DNA of 64,000 bases. It comes from Arenibacter antarcticus (GTDB lineage Bacteria > Bacteroidota > Bacteroidia > Flavobacteriales > Flavobacteriaceae). The position numbers and the translations under genes were made by a program. This document shows, in pieces, positions 44,731 to 53,525 of the stretch. Each line of letters starts with the position of its first letter. The stretch's first letter is position 1. Below the pieces are notes generated by a model that worked only from the letters and a program-made list of their open reading frames with translations, ran no database searches and was not told where the DNA came from. The stretch covers positions 3,520,001-3,584,000 of the forward strand of contig NZ_CP166679.1 of assembly GCF_041320605.1 (NCBI RefSeq). Reading direction: 5' to 3'.

Positions 44731-47700
44731 TTAACGTTTAAGAGCGAAATGCCCCGTAAAAACCCTGCCATCTTCTAATAAAACTTTAAACCAGTAATCA
44801 TCACTTGGCAACACAGCCCCCCTATAGGTTCCGTTCCATCCTTTCTCTAAGGGATGGAGTTCTTTTACAAGTTTACCATAGCGATCAAAAATATAAATAT
44901 TGCTTTTTGCTTGAAAGTTAGCACTGATACCTTTTATGTTCCAAGTATCATTAATCCCATCGCCATTTGGCGTGAAGAATTTTATATAACCAACCACAGA
45001 AATATCTAATGGAAAAGTGCCGCAAATTGCATCTTTAACTAATAATGTGTATAAGCCAGGACTAACATTTTTAAAAATCGGACTTTCTTGGAACGAGTAC
45101 GCTGTTTTTCCGTCTTTAGATTCTAGTGAAAACTCATAAGTGCCAGCACCCAAACTAGCAGGGTTTAGAATAGTAACGCTATTATTTTCAGAAAAATCAT
45201 CGATTTCCAAATCATCTAAACTAATATTAGCAAGTTCAGAAGCTTTCACCGAAACTATTTTCGATTTTGAACATAGGGTGCTAGGGTTGGTAAGTGTAAT
45301 AGTATACTCCCCAGGGGTAGATACTGCTAAGGTTGTATTGCTTGATAATATGGTGCCGTCTTGGAAGGCCCATTCATAATTAAAGTTTTCTGATAGATTT
45401 ACTTGATAAGGTTCCAAGATAACCGTGAATGTAGGGTCAGAGGTACACACTATCTCTTCTTCGTTGATAGTGAATTCAGGTAAAGGATTTACAATAAACT
45501 CAATATGGGTGGTCGCCGTACAACTTGTATTTATTGGATTAATAACTGTTATAGTAATGGTTTGATTTCCAGAAATAAGCGGGTTTGGTAAGGTTGAGCT
45601 ATTAGTAATTGAAACGCCATTTTCATCTGTATAGTTAAAATAAATTTCCATATTGTTTTGAGTACCAAGAACAGTGCTTTTAAATGAAGAGGTATCAAAA
45701 CTATGTAGTCCATCGTTTTCGTCCGTTAAATCATTTCCATCGTCACAAAAAACTTGATTTGGAACGGTATTGGTTATTATAGGTTGTTCATCAACAACAA
45801 ATTCTAATGTAGTTTCGTCATAACATGCACCATCAGGATCCCCTGTGGTATTATTAGTAACACGGATAGTTATAGTTTGATTCTCAGTTAAGAATTGAGG
45901 CGCTATCGGACTGCTAACTGCAGCGCCATCTGAATACAATAAAGGGGAACCGTTTGTGTTGTAATAAGTAATGGTGACCTCCGCTGGATTTTGTCCGTTT
46001 AAAATAGTGCTTTCTAATTGTGAGGTGTTAAATGGGTAACTAAGAATAGAATCAGTGATGTCATAATCACACTGGCGAGCCAAAGTTACCGGGTTAGCAA
46101 TTGGTAATGCTTCTACAATTAACAATTTAGGGAATTCTTCTAACCCCAAACAATTATTGCCTAGATCACTTTTCACCCGAACCCAAATATCTTGTGAATT
46201 AGGAGCACTGGTGTTTTGGTGGTTCGCAATGTCTAAAATTTCATTGGTCTCCAACTCAGCATCCGCCTGACTTTCATAAAAATGAGCGGTTACATTAAAA
46301 GTAGAAAAAACAGTAGTGGTAATGTGGTTTTTAAGGTTGCTCATATCAAAAGTGGCCACGCCATCTCTGTCATCCGTGCCATCATCACATTGGTAAATAG
46401 AATTTGGCTTATAAGAATTTAACGCTGCACTAGATGGAGAAACCGCCAAGGTAAGGGGGACCACTCTAAAGCAGCTATTGGGGTTTTCAACACGTACCCA
46501 AACGGTTTCGGGAGTAAAACCTAGTGCATCTTCATAATTCGAAGGATTGGGAATTGCTAGGCCATTAGTTTCTGCTTCAGTCTGATTTTCGTAAAACGTA
46601 AACGATAGACCTTCCGCTATATAATTTGGATTAATTTCTTCCTTGATGTTATCTAATTCTAGATTAAAAAACGCTTGTCCGTCATTTGATGGATCATCAC
46701 ATTGTTGGTACATATTTGGGTTGTTTACCAGAGGTAATGGAAATACTTCTATTTCAAAAGAGGTGTCAGCAAAGCAGTAGCTGTAAAGGTTATTTGTAAC
46801 TCTTACATAAACGATTTGGTTGTATGCAGATGCGTTTGTAAATGCTGAAGGGTTAGCAATTTGAAATTCGGGAAGCCTACTGGCCTCTGTAAAGTAAGTT
46901 ACCGTAAAATCTGATGCATTTTGACCGTTAAGGATTTCGGTTTCTCTTTGGGTTAAATCAAAAATAATGTAACCATCGCTATCTGTTCCAACAGAGGTAT
47001 CATCACACTCCTGAATGGGGAGTATATTGGGTGTGTCTAAAGGGAAAGGTGTGTTATAAACTTCTAAGTCAAAACTAGAGGTGTCATAACAGCTGGTGTT
47101 TAAATCATTTACAACACGCGCATATATGGTGGTGTTGCCACTTTCGTATGGACTTATTAAGGGGTTATTTCCTGTATCGGCATCTGTTTGAGAGGTGTGG
47201 TATGAAATAGTCATACCGGGAGTTGTATTGATAGCGTTGTTTTGTAAAATCAAATCAAAAGGCATGCTACCATTATTATCGTCATCGCATAAAAGCATGG
47301 CTGATGCTTTATTTGCAACTGGCAATACTAGTACGGTTAGTACTATTTCGTCTGTATAAAGTCCGCAACTATTTCCAGATACATTTAGAAAAGCACGATA
47401 TCGGTAGGTATCAAATGATAAGGGGGTAGCCGATATCGTTAAATCATTGGTTTGTGAACCACTATAGATTGCATCGTCTACAATTGTTGTCCAATTGATA
47501 CCATCACTACTTAGCTCCCATTGAATGGTGTCTATGGCGCTGTTGGTAACAGAAATAATTGTATTGGATAATTCACAAACCTCAGTGTCTACAGGTTGTG
47601 TTAAAATGGTAATAGGAGCAGCGATTAAATACTCCCCATTAGGTGTTGTATAGCCATCGACTGCATTATTTACTAAACCAAACTCATTTACTGTTGGTAG

Positions 47701-50457
47701 AATATCGCCTAAAAAATTATCAGCATTAGCATCCGAAAAGCCAGCTTCAAGAACGTCGCTACAACCATCACCATCAGCATCCCAATCGAGATAATTAAAA
47801 ACTCCGTCTCCATCTGAATCAGAGAGCGTGTAACGCATTGCGTTGCTATCTGGGCTTGTTTCAGCCTCATCGATCCATCCATTAGAACCAAATGAAGTAC
47901 CATCTACAATGCCATTCCAATCAGTGTCTGAAATACCACTACCCGATTCTATTAGGTCGAAAATACCATCATTGTCACTATCTAAGTCATAGAAATCGTA
48001 GATGCCATCACCATCAGAGTCTAAAGGCAACACATTCATGTCATAAACATCATCCAAGCCATTGCCGTCTGCATCTATGCCAGATAAGGGCGTATAAACT
48101 CCCCTATATTCAATAAAATCAGGAATACCGTCATTATCACTATCTAAATCCAAGGCATCTTCAATTCCATCCATATCGGTGTCTTTTGAAAAGCAGGTAA
48201 GTGAAATAGTAGCAGTAAATGTAGATTTGTCTGTAGTATTTACAAGTTTGTGTATAAATGAAAAACCATCTACTTTGTTGGCCAAAAATGTATAAGGTGT
48301 GTTGCCTTGTGGGGTTGGATTAATTTTAAAATGAATTTCAGAACCAGAAATTTGTGTTATACCTGTTTCAAATACCCCATCAAAATTTGAGTCTATTAGT
48401 AGTCTGTCATCGACATCAATAAGCGTTATGTTTTTGTTGGCAGGTAGAATTTTTGCAATAAAAATTTCACCAGAAGTTATGGTATGAACGGTGCCCTCAA
48501 CTTCAGAAAATTTTACGTTTACAGATTCAGAAAAAAGCATGTTATAGCTACTTTCTGCACTACTTGCGGGTTGCACTAGGCTAGTGAAGTTCCCAGTATT
48601 TGTGCCTGATAATGTATTGGCTGTATTATTGCCAGAACTATTATTTTGAACCAATGTAGCGGAAGCAAGCGAATTGCTTATTGAATTGTCTTGAAAAATT
48701 AGTTGAGGAGCATTTGTGTTTGCAATGTCAATGGTCACATTTCCTTTTGATTCGATACAATTTAGAATCCCATCATTATCATTGTCTATGTCAATATTAT
48801 CAATAATTCCATCGTTGTCAATATCATCTGGACAAATGCTTACCGGTACTTCTATAGATTCTAGCTGCTCTCCTGTACAGGCAATTTCTCCAATTAATTT
48901 GTATTTGCCAGGAAGTGAAGGTGTAATCTCTGGCGTTGTTACCTGCAGGTCTACGAAACCAGTTCCCGAACCATCATCAAATAACCATTTAAAACTGTCG
49001 AAATTTTGAGTGTTTGCAGCTTCAAGTTTAATATTGGGTATACAATTTCCTAAAGCAGCAAATTTTGTATCAAAATTAATTTCTGGAGCCGATGGAAATC
49101 CTGAATAAAAACTGCCAGATGTCGCAGCGCCGTTGTAATTAAAATAAGCACAATACAATTCATCAGAACTCTGTACGGAAACATCTCCGGTTAATCCAGT
49201 AACTTTATAAGTTACATAATCGGCATTGCCACTAACTGCATTAGGACCTGAAGCTGAAAAATTTGTTATGGGGCTATTGTTAATGGAAATGGTAGCGCCA
49301 GTTTTGGTTACTATAGATACGCCACCAGTATAGATCGTATTACCAATATTTTGGATATTGGCGATGTTATCTAGGTTTCCACGGGTTTCACAGTTTAAGG
49401 GAGGCACAAAAAACATCCCTTGGTTGGCTTCGCTAGTAGTAGCACCAACACCTTGGTAAGCGAATACCGGTTGAGAGGTTTGGACATACATGTTCCCTTT
49501 ATTGCTATAGTATTCACCTTCAATTAAATAATATTCTCCTGCATCTATAGTTGTCACTGGTGCATCGCCATTGATACTAATGGTTGTGTTATCTGAGTGA
49601 GCTACTAGTAATACATTTTCCCATCCATTTTGGCCATTCCCCTTAACAAATATATAGTCGGAGCCTACTTTAGAAAGGTCTACAATTTGATCGATGCCAT
49701 AATCTCGAGAGGTGCCGTTATGAAAACTGCCGTTTGCAGAGCCACAGTTAACGACTATAGGCTTGTCTGAACTGACCAAACACCCAATAAGGCCATCGCG
49801 ATTTACAGAAGTTTTATTACTATTTGTAGCTAATGTATAGCTTTCGCCTTTATTTAGAGTAACACTTATAGGAGTTGTTCCAGAGTAGTTTTCGATAATA
49901 AGTCCAGCAGGTAAATCGTCAAAGTGTATTTGGGTATTATCTTCGGTAGCCATAACCGAAACAAAATTGAGGTAGTTTTCTTGAGGGTTTTCGTTGGTAT
50001 AACTTCCCACTCTAAATGTAGTTCCTAAAGCTGCCTGTCCTTTACTGACTAAAGCCCCGGCTTGAGCACCAGCATTAACTCTTACAGAAATATAAACAAC
50101 ATCCTGAGCTTCTATAATATATCCCTTATTAGCGGTGATGATGCTAGTTTGGTTTACGTTTGTAAAGAGTTGGGTGTCTCGGCCATTTCCGATGCTATAA
50201 ACATATGGTGTGCTGTTAGATACAGTACCTGTAATATAACTAGCAATATCTGAGCCAACAGGTTTTATAGTAAAACTTATAGCTGTTGTTTTTGGTGTTG
50301 AAACATAGATATAATGATCTCTAGGTATAGATGAACTCCCTCCAGAATCTGTTAGGGGAGGAATGTAGTGTGTTTTACTTAATTGAGCAGAAACCGAATA
50401 TCCAAACAAAACAAAAATTACGCAGTATAAGTATTTAAAAAAGAAAGGATTAGGCAT
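44731..50457 (-). CDS. Giant secreted adhesin-like protein with T9SS type B (CHU_C) sorting domain
   Basis: 1908 residues. Order: a signal peptide (1-24, ending SVSAQ); an IgGFc-binding-like region (about 30-440: YGIDQIVDLSKVGSDYIFVKG, NVLLVAHSDNTTISING); calcium-binding thrombospondin type 3-like repeats (about 538-570 and 757-920: DNDGIIDN, DSDGDGIYDFYDLDSDNDGI); an Ig-like segment (about 960-1040); six tandem units of about 100 residues, each with a (Q/L/F)CD(D/Y) motif and a following F(D/N) (about 1055-1650); a PKD-like domain (about 1660-1740); and CHU_C (about 1820-1908: FFTPNGDGINDTWNIKG, FDRYGKLVKEL). It should be exported by Sec and T9SS and attached to the surface, perhaps in adhesion or gliding. 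It stands alone. Confidence 0.92.
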   Translation of the reverse strand: MPNPFFFKYLYCVIFVLFGYSVSAQLSKTHYIPPLTDSGGSSSIPRDHYIYVSTPKTTAISFTIKPVGSDIASYITGTVSNSTPYVYSIGNGRDTQLFTNVNQTSIITANKGYIIEAQDVVYISVRVNAGAQAGALVSKGQAALGTTFRVGSYTNENPQENYLNFVSVMATEDNTQIHFDDLPAGLIIENYSGTTPISVTLNKGESYTLATNSNKTSVNRDGLIGCLVSSDKPIVVNCGSANGSFHNGTSRDYGIDQIVDLSKVGSDYIFVKGNGQNGWENVLLVAHSDNTTISINGDAPVTTIDAGEYYLIEGEYYSNKGNMYVQTSQPVFAYQGVGATTSEANQGMFFVPPLNCETRGNLDNIANIQNIGNTIYTGGVSIVTKTGATISINNSPITNFSASGPNAVSGNADYVTYKVTGLTGDVSVQSSDELYCAYFNYNGAATSGSFYSGFPSAPEINFDTKFAALGNCIPNIKLEAANTQNFDSFKWLFDDGSGTGFVDLQVTTPEITPSLPGKYKLIGEIACTGEQLESIEVPVSICPDDIDNDGIIDNIDIDNDNDGILNCIESKGNVTIDIANTNAPQLIFQDNSISNSLASATLVQNNSSGNNTANTLSGTNTGNFTSLVQPASSAESSYNMLFSESVNVKFSEVEGTVHTITSGEIFIAKILPANKNITLIDVDDRLLIDSNFDGVFETGITQISGSEIHFKINPTPQGNTPYTFLANKVDGFSFIHKLVNTTDKSTFTATISLTCFSKDTDMDGIEDALDLDSDNDGIPDFIEYRGVYTPLSGIDADGNGLDDVYDMNVLPLDSDGDGIYDFYDLDSDNDGIFDLIESGSGISDTDWNGIVDGTSFGSNGWIDEAETSPDSNAMRYTLSDSDGDGVFNYLDWDADGDGCSDVLEAGFSDANADNFLGDILPTVNEFGLVNNAVDGYTTPNGEYLIAAPITILTQPVDTEVCELSNTIISVTNSAIDTIQWELSSDGINWTTIVDDAIYSGSQTNDLTISATPLSFDTYRYRAFLNVSGNSCGLYTDEIVLTVLVLPVANKASAMLLCDDDNNGSMPFDLILQNNAINTTPGMTISYHTSQTDADTGNNPLISPYESGNTTIYARVVNDLNTSCYDTSSFDLEVYNTPFPLDTPNILPIQECDDTSVGTDSDGYIIFDLTQRETEILNGQNASDFTVTYFTEASRLPEFQIANPSAFTNASAYNQIVYVRVTNNLYSYCFADTSFEIEVFPLPLVNNPNMYQQCDDPSNDGQAFFNLELDNIKEEINPNYIAEGLSFTFYENQTEAETNGLAIPNPSNYEDALGFTPETVWVRVENPNSCFRVVPLTLAVSPSSAALNSYKPNSIYQCDDGTDDRDGVATFDMSNLKNHITTTVFSTFNVTAHFYESQADAELETNEILDIANHQNTSAPNSQDIWVRVKSDLGNNCLGLEEFPKLLIVEALPIANPVTLARQCDYDITDSILSYPFNTSQLESTILNGQNPAEVTITYYNTNGSPLLYSDGAAVSSPIAPQFLTENQTITIRVTNNTTGDPDGACYDETTLEFVVDEQPIITNTVPNQVFCDDGNDLTDENDGLHSFDTSSFKSTVLGTQNNMEIYFNYTDENGVSITNSSTLPNPLISGNQTITITVINPINTSCTATTHIEFIVNPLPEFTINEEEIVCTSDPTFTVILEPYQVNLSENFNYEWAFQDGTILSSNTTLAVSTPGEYTITLTNPSTLCSKSKIVSVKASELANISLDDLEIDDFSENNSVTILNPASLGAGTYEFSLESKDGKTAYSFQESPIFKNVSPGLYTLLVKDAICGTFPLDISVVGYIKFFTPNGDGINDTWNIKGISANFQAKSNIYIFDRYGKLVKELHPLEKGWNGTYRGAVLPSDDYWFKVLLEDGRVFTGHFALKR

Positions 50458-50566
50458 TGGTACATTAATTTGGTTTATTGAGTTGGCTCAAAATGATAGC
50501 AAACACCAAAATATAACTTATAATTAAATAAGACTTAACAAACTAGGAAAGGTTTGTGCTTTTAAG

Positions 50567-50611
50567 GAATATGGCGGAATTGGTAAACAGGTCCAAGTCT
50601 TTGGATTAGGG
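50567..50611 (+). pseudogene. Decayed 5' half of a tRNA-Leu
   Basis: TGGCGGAATTGGTAAAC (from 50572) followed by CAAGTCTTTGGAT at 50593-50605 matches the D-arm and anticodon region typical of bacterial tRNA-Leu (GGCGGAATTGGTAGAC ... AAGTCTTAGGAT). The acceptor stem, variable arm and T-arm are not recognisable. Not functional. Confidence 0.5.
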
Positions 50612-50653
50612 ATTTTCTACCCTTTTTGCTATTGTTACTCACAGTTCTACTAT

Positions 50654-50825
50654 TCAAACAATGCTTTTAGACATCTCGTAACTTCTTTTTAAAGCATCTA
50701 TTAACACTAGTTTTCCAATTCCCTGTTTTTGAAATCCATTCTCTATTGCCACTCGACCGAGTAGGGTATCGGTATTTTTTTATATGAATTGGGAATTTTT
50801 TTGAAATACAGCAGGAATTCAAGTT
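50654..50825 (-). pseudogene. Remnant of a GNAT-type TacT toxin
   Basis: The minus strand reads FKKIPNSYK, then after a one-base shift in an A7 tract NTDTLLGRVAIENGFQKQGI and GKLVLIDALKRSYEMSKSIV before a stop. LLGR.A(I/V)...(Y/F)Q.(Q/K)G.G..LL.DAL.RS is the acetyl-CoA-binding motif A region of TacT-like acetyltransferase toxins. The start and the C-terminal third are missing. It follows a broken TacA gene on the same strand, the normal tacAT order. Confidence 0.7.
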
Positions 50826-50986
50826 TGGGCTAAACTATTAGTGGTCAGAGTGTTGTAGCCTTTTAATAGATCCGTTTTTAGGTCTTTTAAAATGAAACAG
50901 GCAAATAGGGTACTTTTAATGTCTAGACTAGCTTGTTTATGCAACTAATTGTCACCCATATCTTTTCCATAATAAAATTCTCTTTT

Positions 50987-51311
50987 TTAATGATTAGAAT
51001 CTAAGTTTTTAGTCAATTCGTTCTTAGATAAGAGAGCTTGGTTTTCACTTGCAGCCTTCATATGGTTTTTATTTGCTTTAGGCGGATTGGTGATTGCATC
51101 CAATAATATTTCACTATCCTTTTTTGAAACAAGGATCTGTTCTATTTCTGCGATTATTTTTTTAGCCTTTTCTTGAACCGTTAATACGGCAGAATCAGTT
51201 AAACCTCTGTATCCACCTAGACATGCAGCTCGTTCAAAAAATAACTTTTTGTTCTTTAGATAAGCGTGTATCACATCTTGAATTTTGTTGGTTAAATGCT
51301 TTAGTTGCCAT
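50987..51311 (-). pseudogene. TacA-like antitoxin (DUF1778), frameshifted
   Basis: From ATG 51311 the frame reads MATKAFNQQNSRCDTRLSKE and QKVIF, then a stop. One base removed from the A6 tract at 51236-51241 (T6 on the coding strand) restores FERAACLGGYRGLTDSAVLTV and QEKAKKIIAEIEQILVSKKD down to the stop at 50987, the complete DUF1778 antitoxin. The downstream toxin is also broken, so the module is dead. An intact 95-codon frame from GTG/ATG-like starts inside is an artefact of the shift. Confidence 0.75.
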
Positions 51312-51498
51312 AATTATAAATTCAATGTACAACAACGCGTAAAAACCTTACACATAAAATATCTGTACGGTTAATTTCCGGTATTTTTTTTTTGGTATTG
51401 TAGGTAACGAATGGCTATAAGGAAGTTGCTGGTAATTCCCTATTTAGTTGGTAACTAACATTTTACTTATAGCCATTTAATCGGTTTGGTTTAAATAA

Positions 51499-52470
51499 TT
51501 AGATGCTAAACTTTTTTTCCGCTTCCTCGGAAACATCACTGGAAGAGGCCGACTGAGTCGCTTTTATCACTAGCTTAAAGTTACGAACTCCGAAAGACCG
51601 ATTAAGAGAATGAGGATTGGGAACCTTTACTTTTACAGACCAGGTTCCGTTTGCTGTTATTTTGGTAGTTTTAGTCTCACCATTACGTAGGTATGTTCCC
51701 AGATTATCTTCATCTCCACTGCTATATCTTTTGATAGGAGACTGATATTCAGTAGCTACACTTATTTTTATATCCATATTAGGAATCCCTTTACCAGATA
51801 TAGTTGTATAGGTTGTAGGATATTGACCACCGGGCCCCTTATTAGAGGAAAGGTGGATACTACCATCGGTTTGTTCTATTTTAGGGGGTGCCATAGTACC
51901 GTATACAATAGAGGGAGAGGGTAGGGTGGCTAGTCGGTCGTAAGGGAACTGTTTAGAGGAGATTTCAAACTTAATGTCGTAAGCTGTAGAAGGTACTGAT
52001 AAATAAGGTTGTTCCATCTTAGCCTTCCATTTTCCGTTGTTATCCGCAGTAACCATTATAGGATCATACTCTTTAGCCCTCTCATAACTGTAGCCTTTCT
52101 GCTTCCAACGGGCTTTATTGTACACCTCTACCTTTTTATTGGGGCCTGAAGTTCCTTGAACTAAAAAACCATTTTTATGATTTACTCGGTCAGGAGTAGT
52201 GGTTATTATTGAAATAGAAGGCAATAAGGGATGAGGTTTTACCTCTTCAACAGTTCTTCCCTTAGCAGTCTGAACGGCATTGTCTAATTTCACCTCCTCA
52301 ATTGTTTGAGTGGATTTGTTCTGCAACTCTATACGAGTGCTTTTTTCCTTTTTTGATACATTTCTTTCGTTAGCTGACTTGGATTTATTTATGGGACTAT
52401 GTTGCGATAATGCATTGTTCGAGAAACATACCACGCCAAGCACGAGTAGATTTAAAATGACTTTCTTCAT
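51499..52470 (-). CDS. Secreted protein with Ig-like repeats, hypothetical
   Basis: 323 residues with a signal peptide (MKKVILNLLVLGVVCFSNNALSQ), a charged linker (about 25-85) and two regions of the bacterial Ig-like 'adhesion modulation' type. The first, about 88-180, contains NGFLVQGTSGPNKKVEVYNK and TADNNGKWKAKME; the second, about 195-310, contains TTISGKGIPNMDIKISVAT and ITANGTWSVKVKVP. The recurring pattern G.....V.V......TAD.NG.W. is that of Ig-like repeats in adhesins. No catalytic motif and no T9SS C-terminal domain were seen. Function unknown. Confidence 0.75.
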   Translation of the reverse strand: MKKVILNLLVLGVVCFSNNALSQHSPINKSKSANERNVSKKEKSTRIELQNKSTQTIEEVKLDNAVQTAKGRTVEEVKPHPLLPSISIITTTPDRVNHKNGFLVQGTSGPNKKVEVYNKARWKQKGYSYERAKEYDPIMVTADNNGKWKAKMEQPYLSVPSTAYDIKFEISSKQFPYDRLATLPSPSIVYGTMAPPKIEQTDGSIHLSSNKGPGGQYPTTYTTISGKGIPNMDIKISVATEYQSPIKRYSSGDEDNLGTYLRNGETKTTKITANGTWSVKVKVPNPHSLNRSFGVRNFKLVIKATQSASSSDVSEEAEKKFSI

Positions 52471-53022
52471 ATTTTGATTATTTGTTAAATTATTGACAAC
52501 CTTCCGGTATCATGAGATTATTCTCATTTAGTATTAAAGTCAATGGGTACAATATTCTATTCCTGAACCTCTTATTTTGCGTTTTATTTCTCATTACGGT
52601 CTTTCATGAGAATTGTTATCAAGCTTATATACTGTCAACTTTTTTCTTCCAGTTTTTGATTTTAGCCTTGTGATGATATCAGTACTATCTTTCCTATTGT
52701 TAATACTCCGAACTTTATGCAATAGGTAAAGAGATCCCTTAAAATTGCGTTTTATACTTTTTTAAAATAGCAGCGGGAAATGCTCCACATTTTTTCTATA
52801 GATGTGGAAAGGAGTCTGCTATAGAGCAACAAAAATGCCTTCACTGTTCGTAAAATAAGAGCTTCTTCTTAGGATGTACAATAGCTAATGAGTATTCTGC
52901 TTATTTGATTGAGTAAGCTGTTTGTTTCAATGAGTATCCTAACCGTCACTAGTCATGAAATCAAGTGACAATTAAAGGAAGCGGTTTTGGTGGTGTAGCT
53001 TCAAATAATACCGTCATTTTTA
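52471..53022. other. Intergenic region, no gene seen
   Basis: About 550 bases with no coding-like frame. A weak hairpin (TCCACA at about 52780 with TGTGGA at about 52804) is the only structure I noted. Confidence 0.5.
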
Positions 53023-53310
53023 ATGAGGAATGCCTACTTATACCAGCTCGGAGCGAGTGAGTTGCGTTGGATGGGGGAGACGTCTACCTACTTTCTTGCG
53101 AATGGCGCGCTCAATGGCAGAACTATCTTCCTCGTTGAGGAACGAGCGATGTACGGTGAAAGCCTCCCACTTCACAAACACGAAGATATTGAGTCTATCT
53201 ACATACTAGAGGCGTAGTATTATTCTATCTCTGAGAAAAGCCAGGGAGACGTGCCGTAGCGGGTGCATTTGAGCACATTTCGGGGAACACAATACACGGT
53301 TTAAAACCAA
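53023..53310 (+). pseudogene. Cupin-domain protein, N-terminal and central part, broken
   Basis: The frame from ATG 53023 reads WMGETSTYFLANGALNGRTI then FLVEERAMYGESLPLHKHED (a cupin metal motif H.H..) and IESIYILEA, then TAG at 53215. The homology continues with a frame shift of +2: VLFYL, a TGA, then EKPGRRAVAGAFEHISGNTI and HGLK, the second cupin motif region. Hence one frameshift and one extra stop inactivate it, and the C-terminus is absent. Confidence 0.7.
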
Positions 53311-53401
53311 ACCGTATACAAGGCGCATTAAAAAGGATGAACGATAATAAATATAACCTCCCTTCTAACACAATCAGCTGCCTGCAGTCTAAAGGAAACA
53401 G

Positions 53402-53409
53402 TATCTTTG
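53402..53409 (+). promoter_or_regulatory. Probable -7 box of the K+ channel gene
   Basis: TATCTTTG, an exact TAnnTTTG match, about 117 nt before the ATG at 53526. Confidence 0.45.
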
Positions 53410-53525
53410 CTCCTTTAAATTAGTATAGTTGAAATTTTTTTCATGAATCTGGTGAACAGGAAGTAAATTATATTGATTAAGAATCTAGAAAGCACAAATT
53501 ATAACCCCCTTTAATAATACATATT

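Noticed and set aside
45140-45379. Plus-strand frames opposite the CHU_C gene (also 47892, 48716)
   Set aside because: Antisense shadows of the repeat-rich long gene; the minus-strand protein has well-defined domains.
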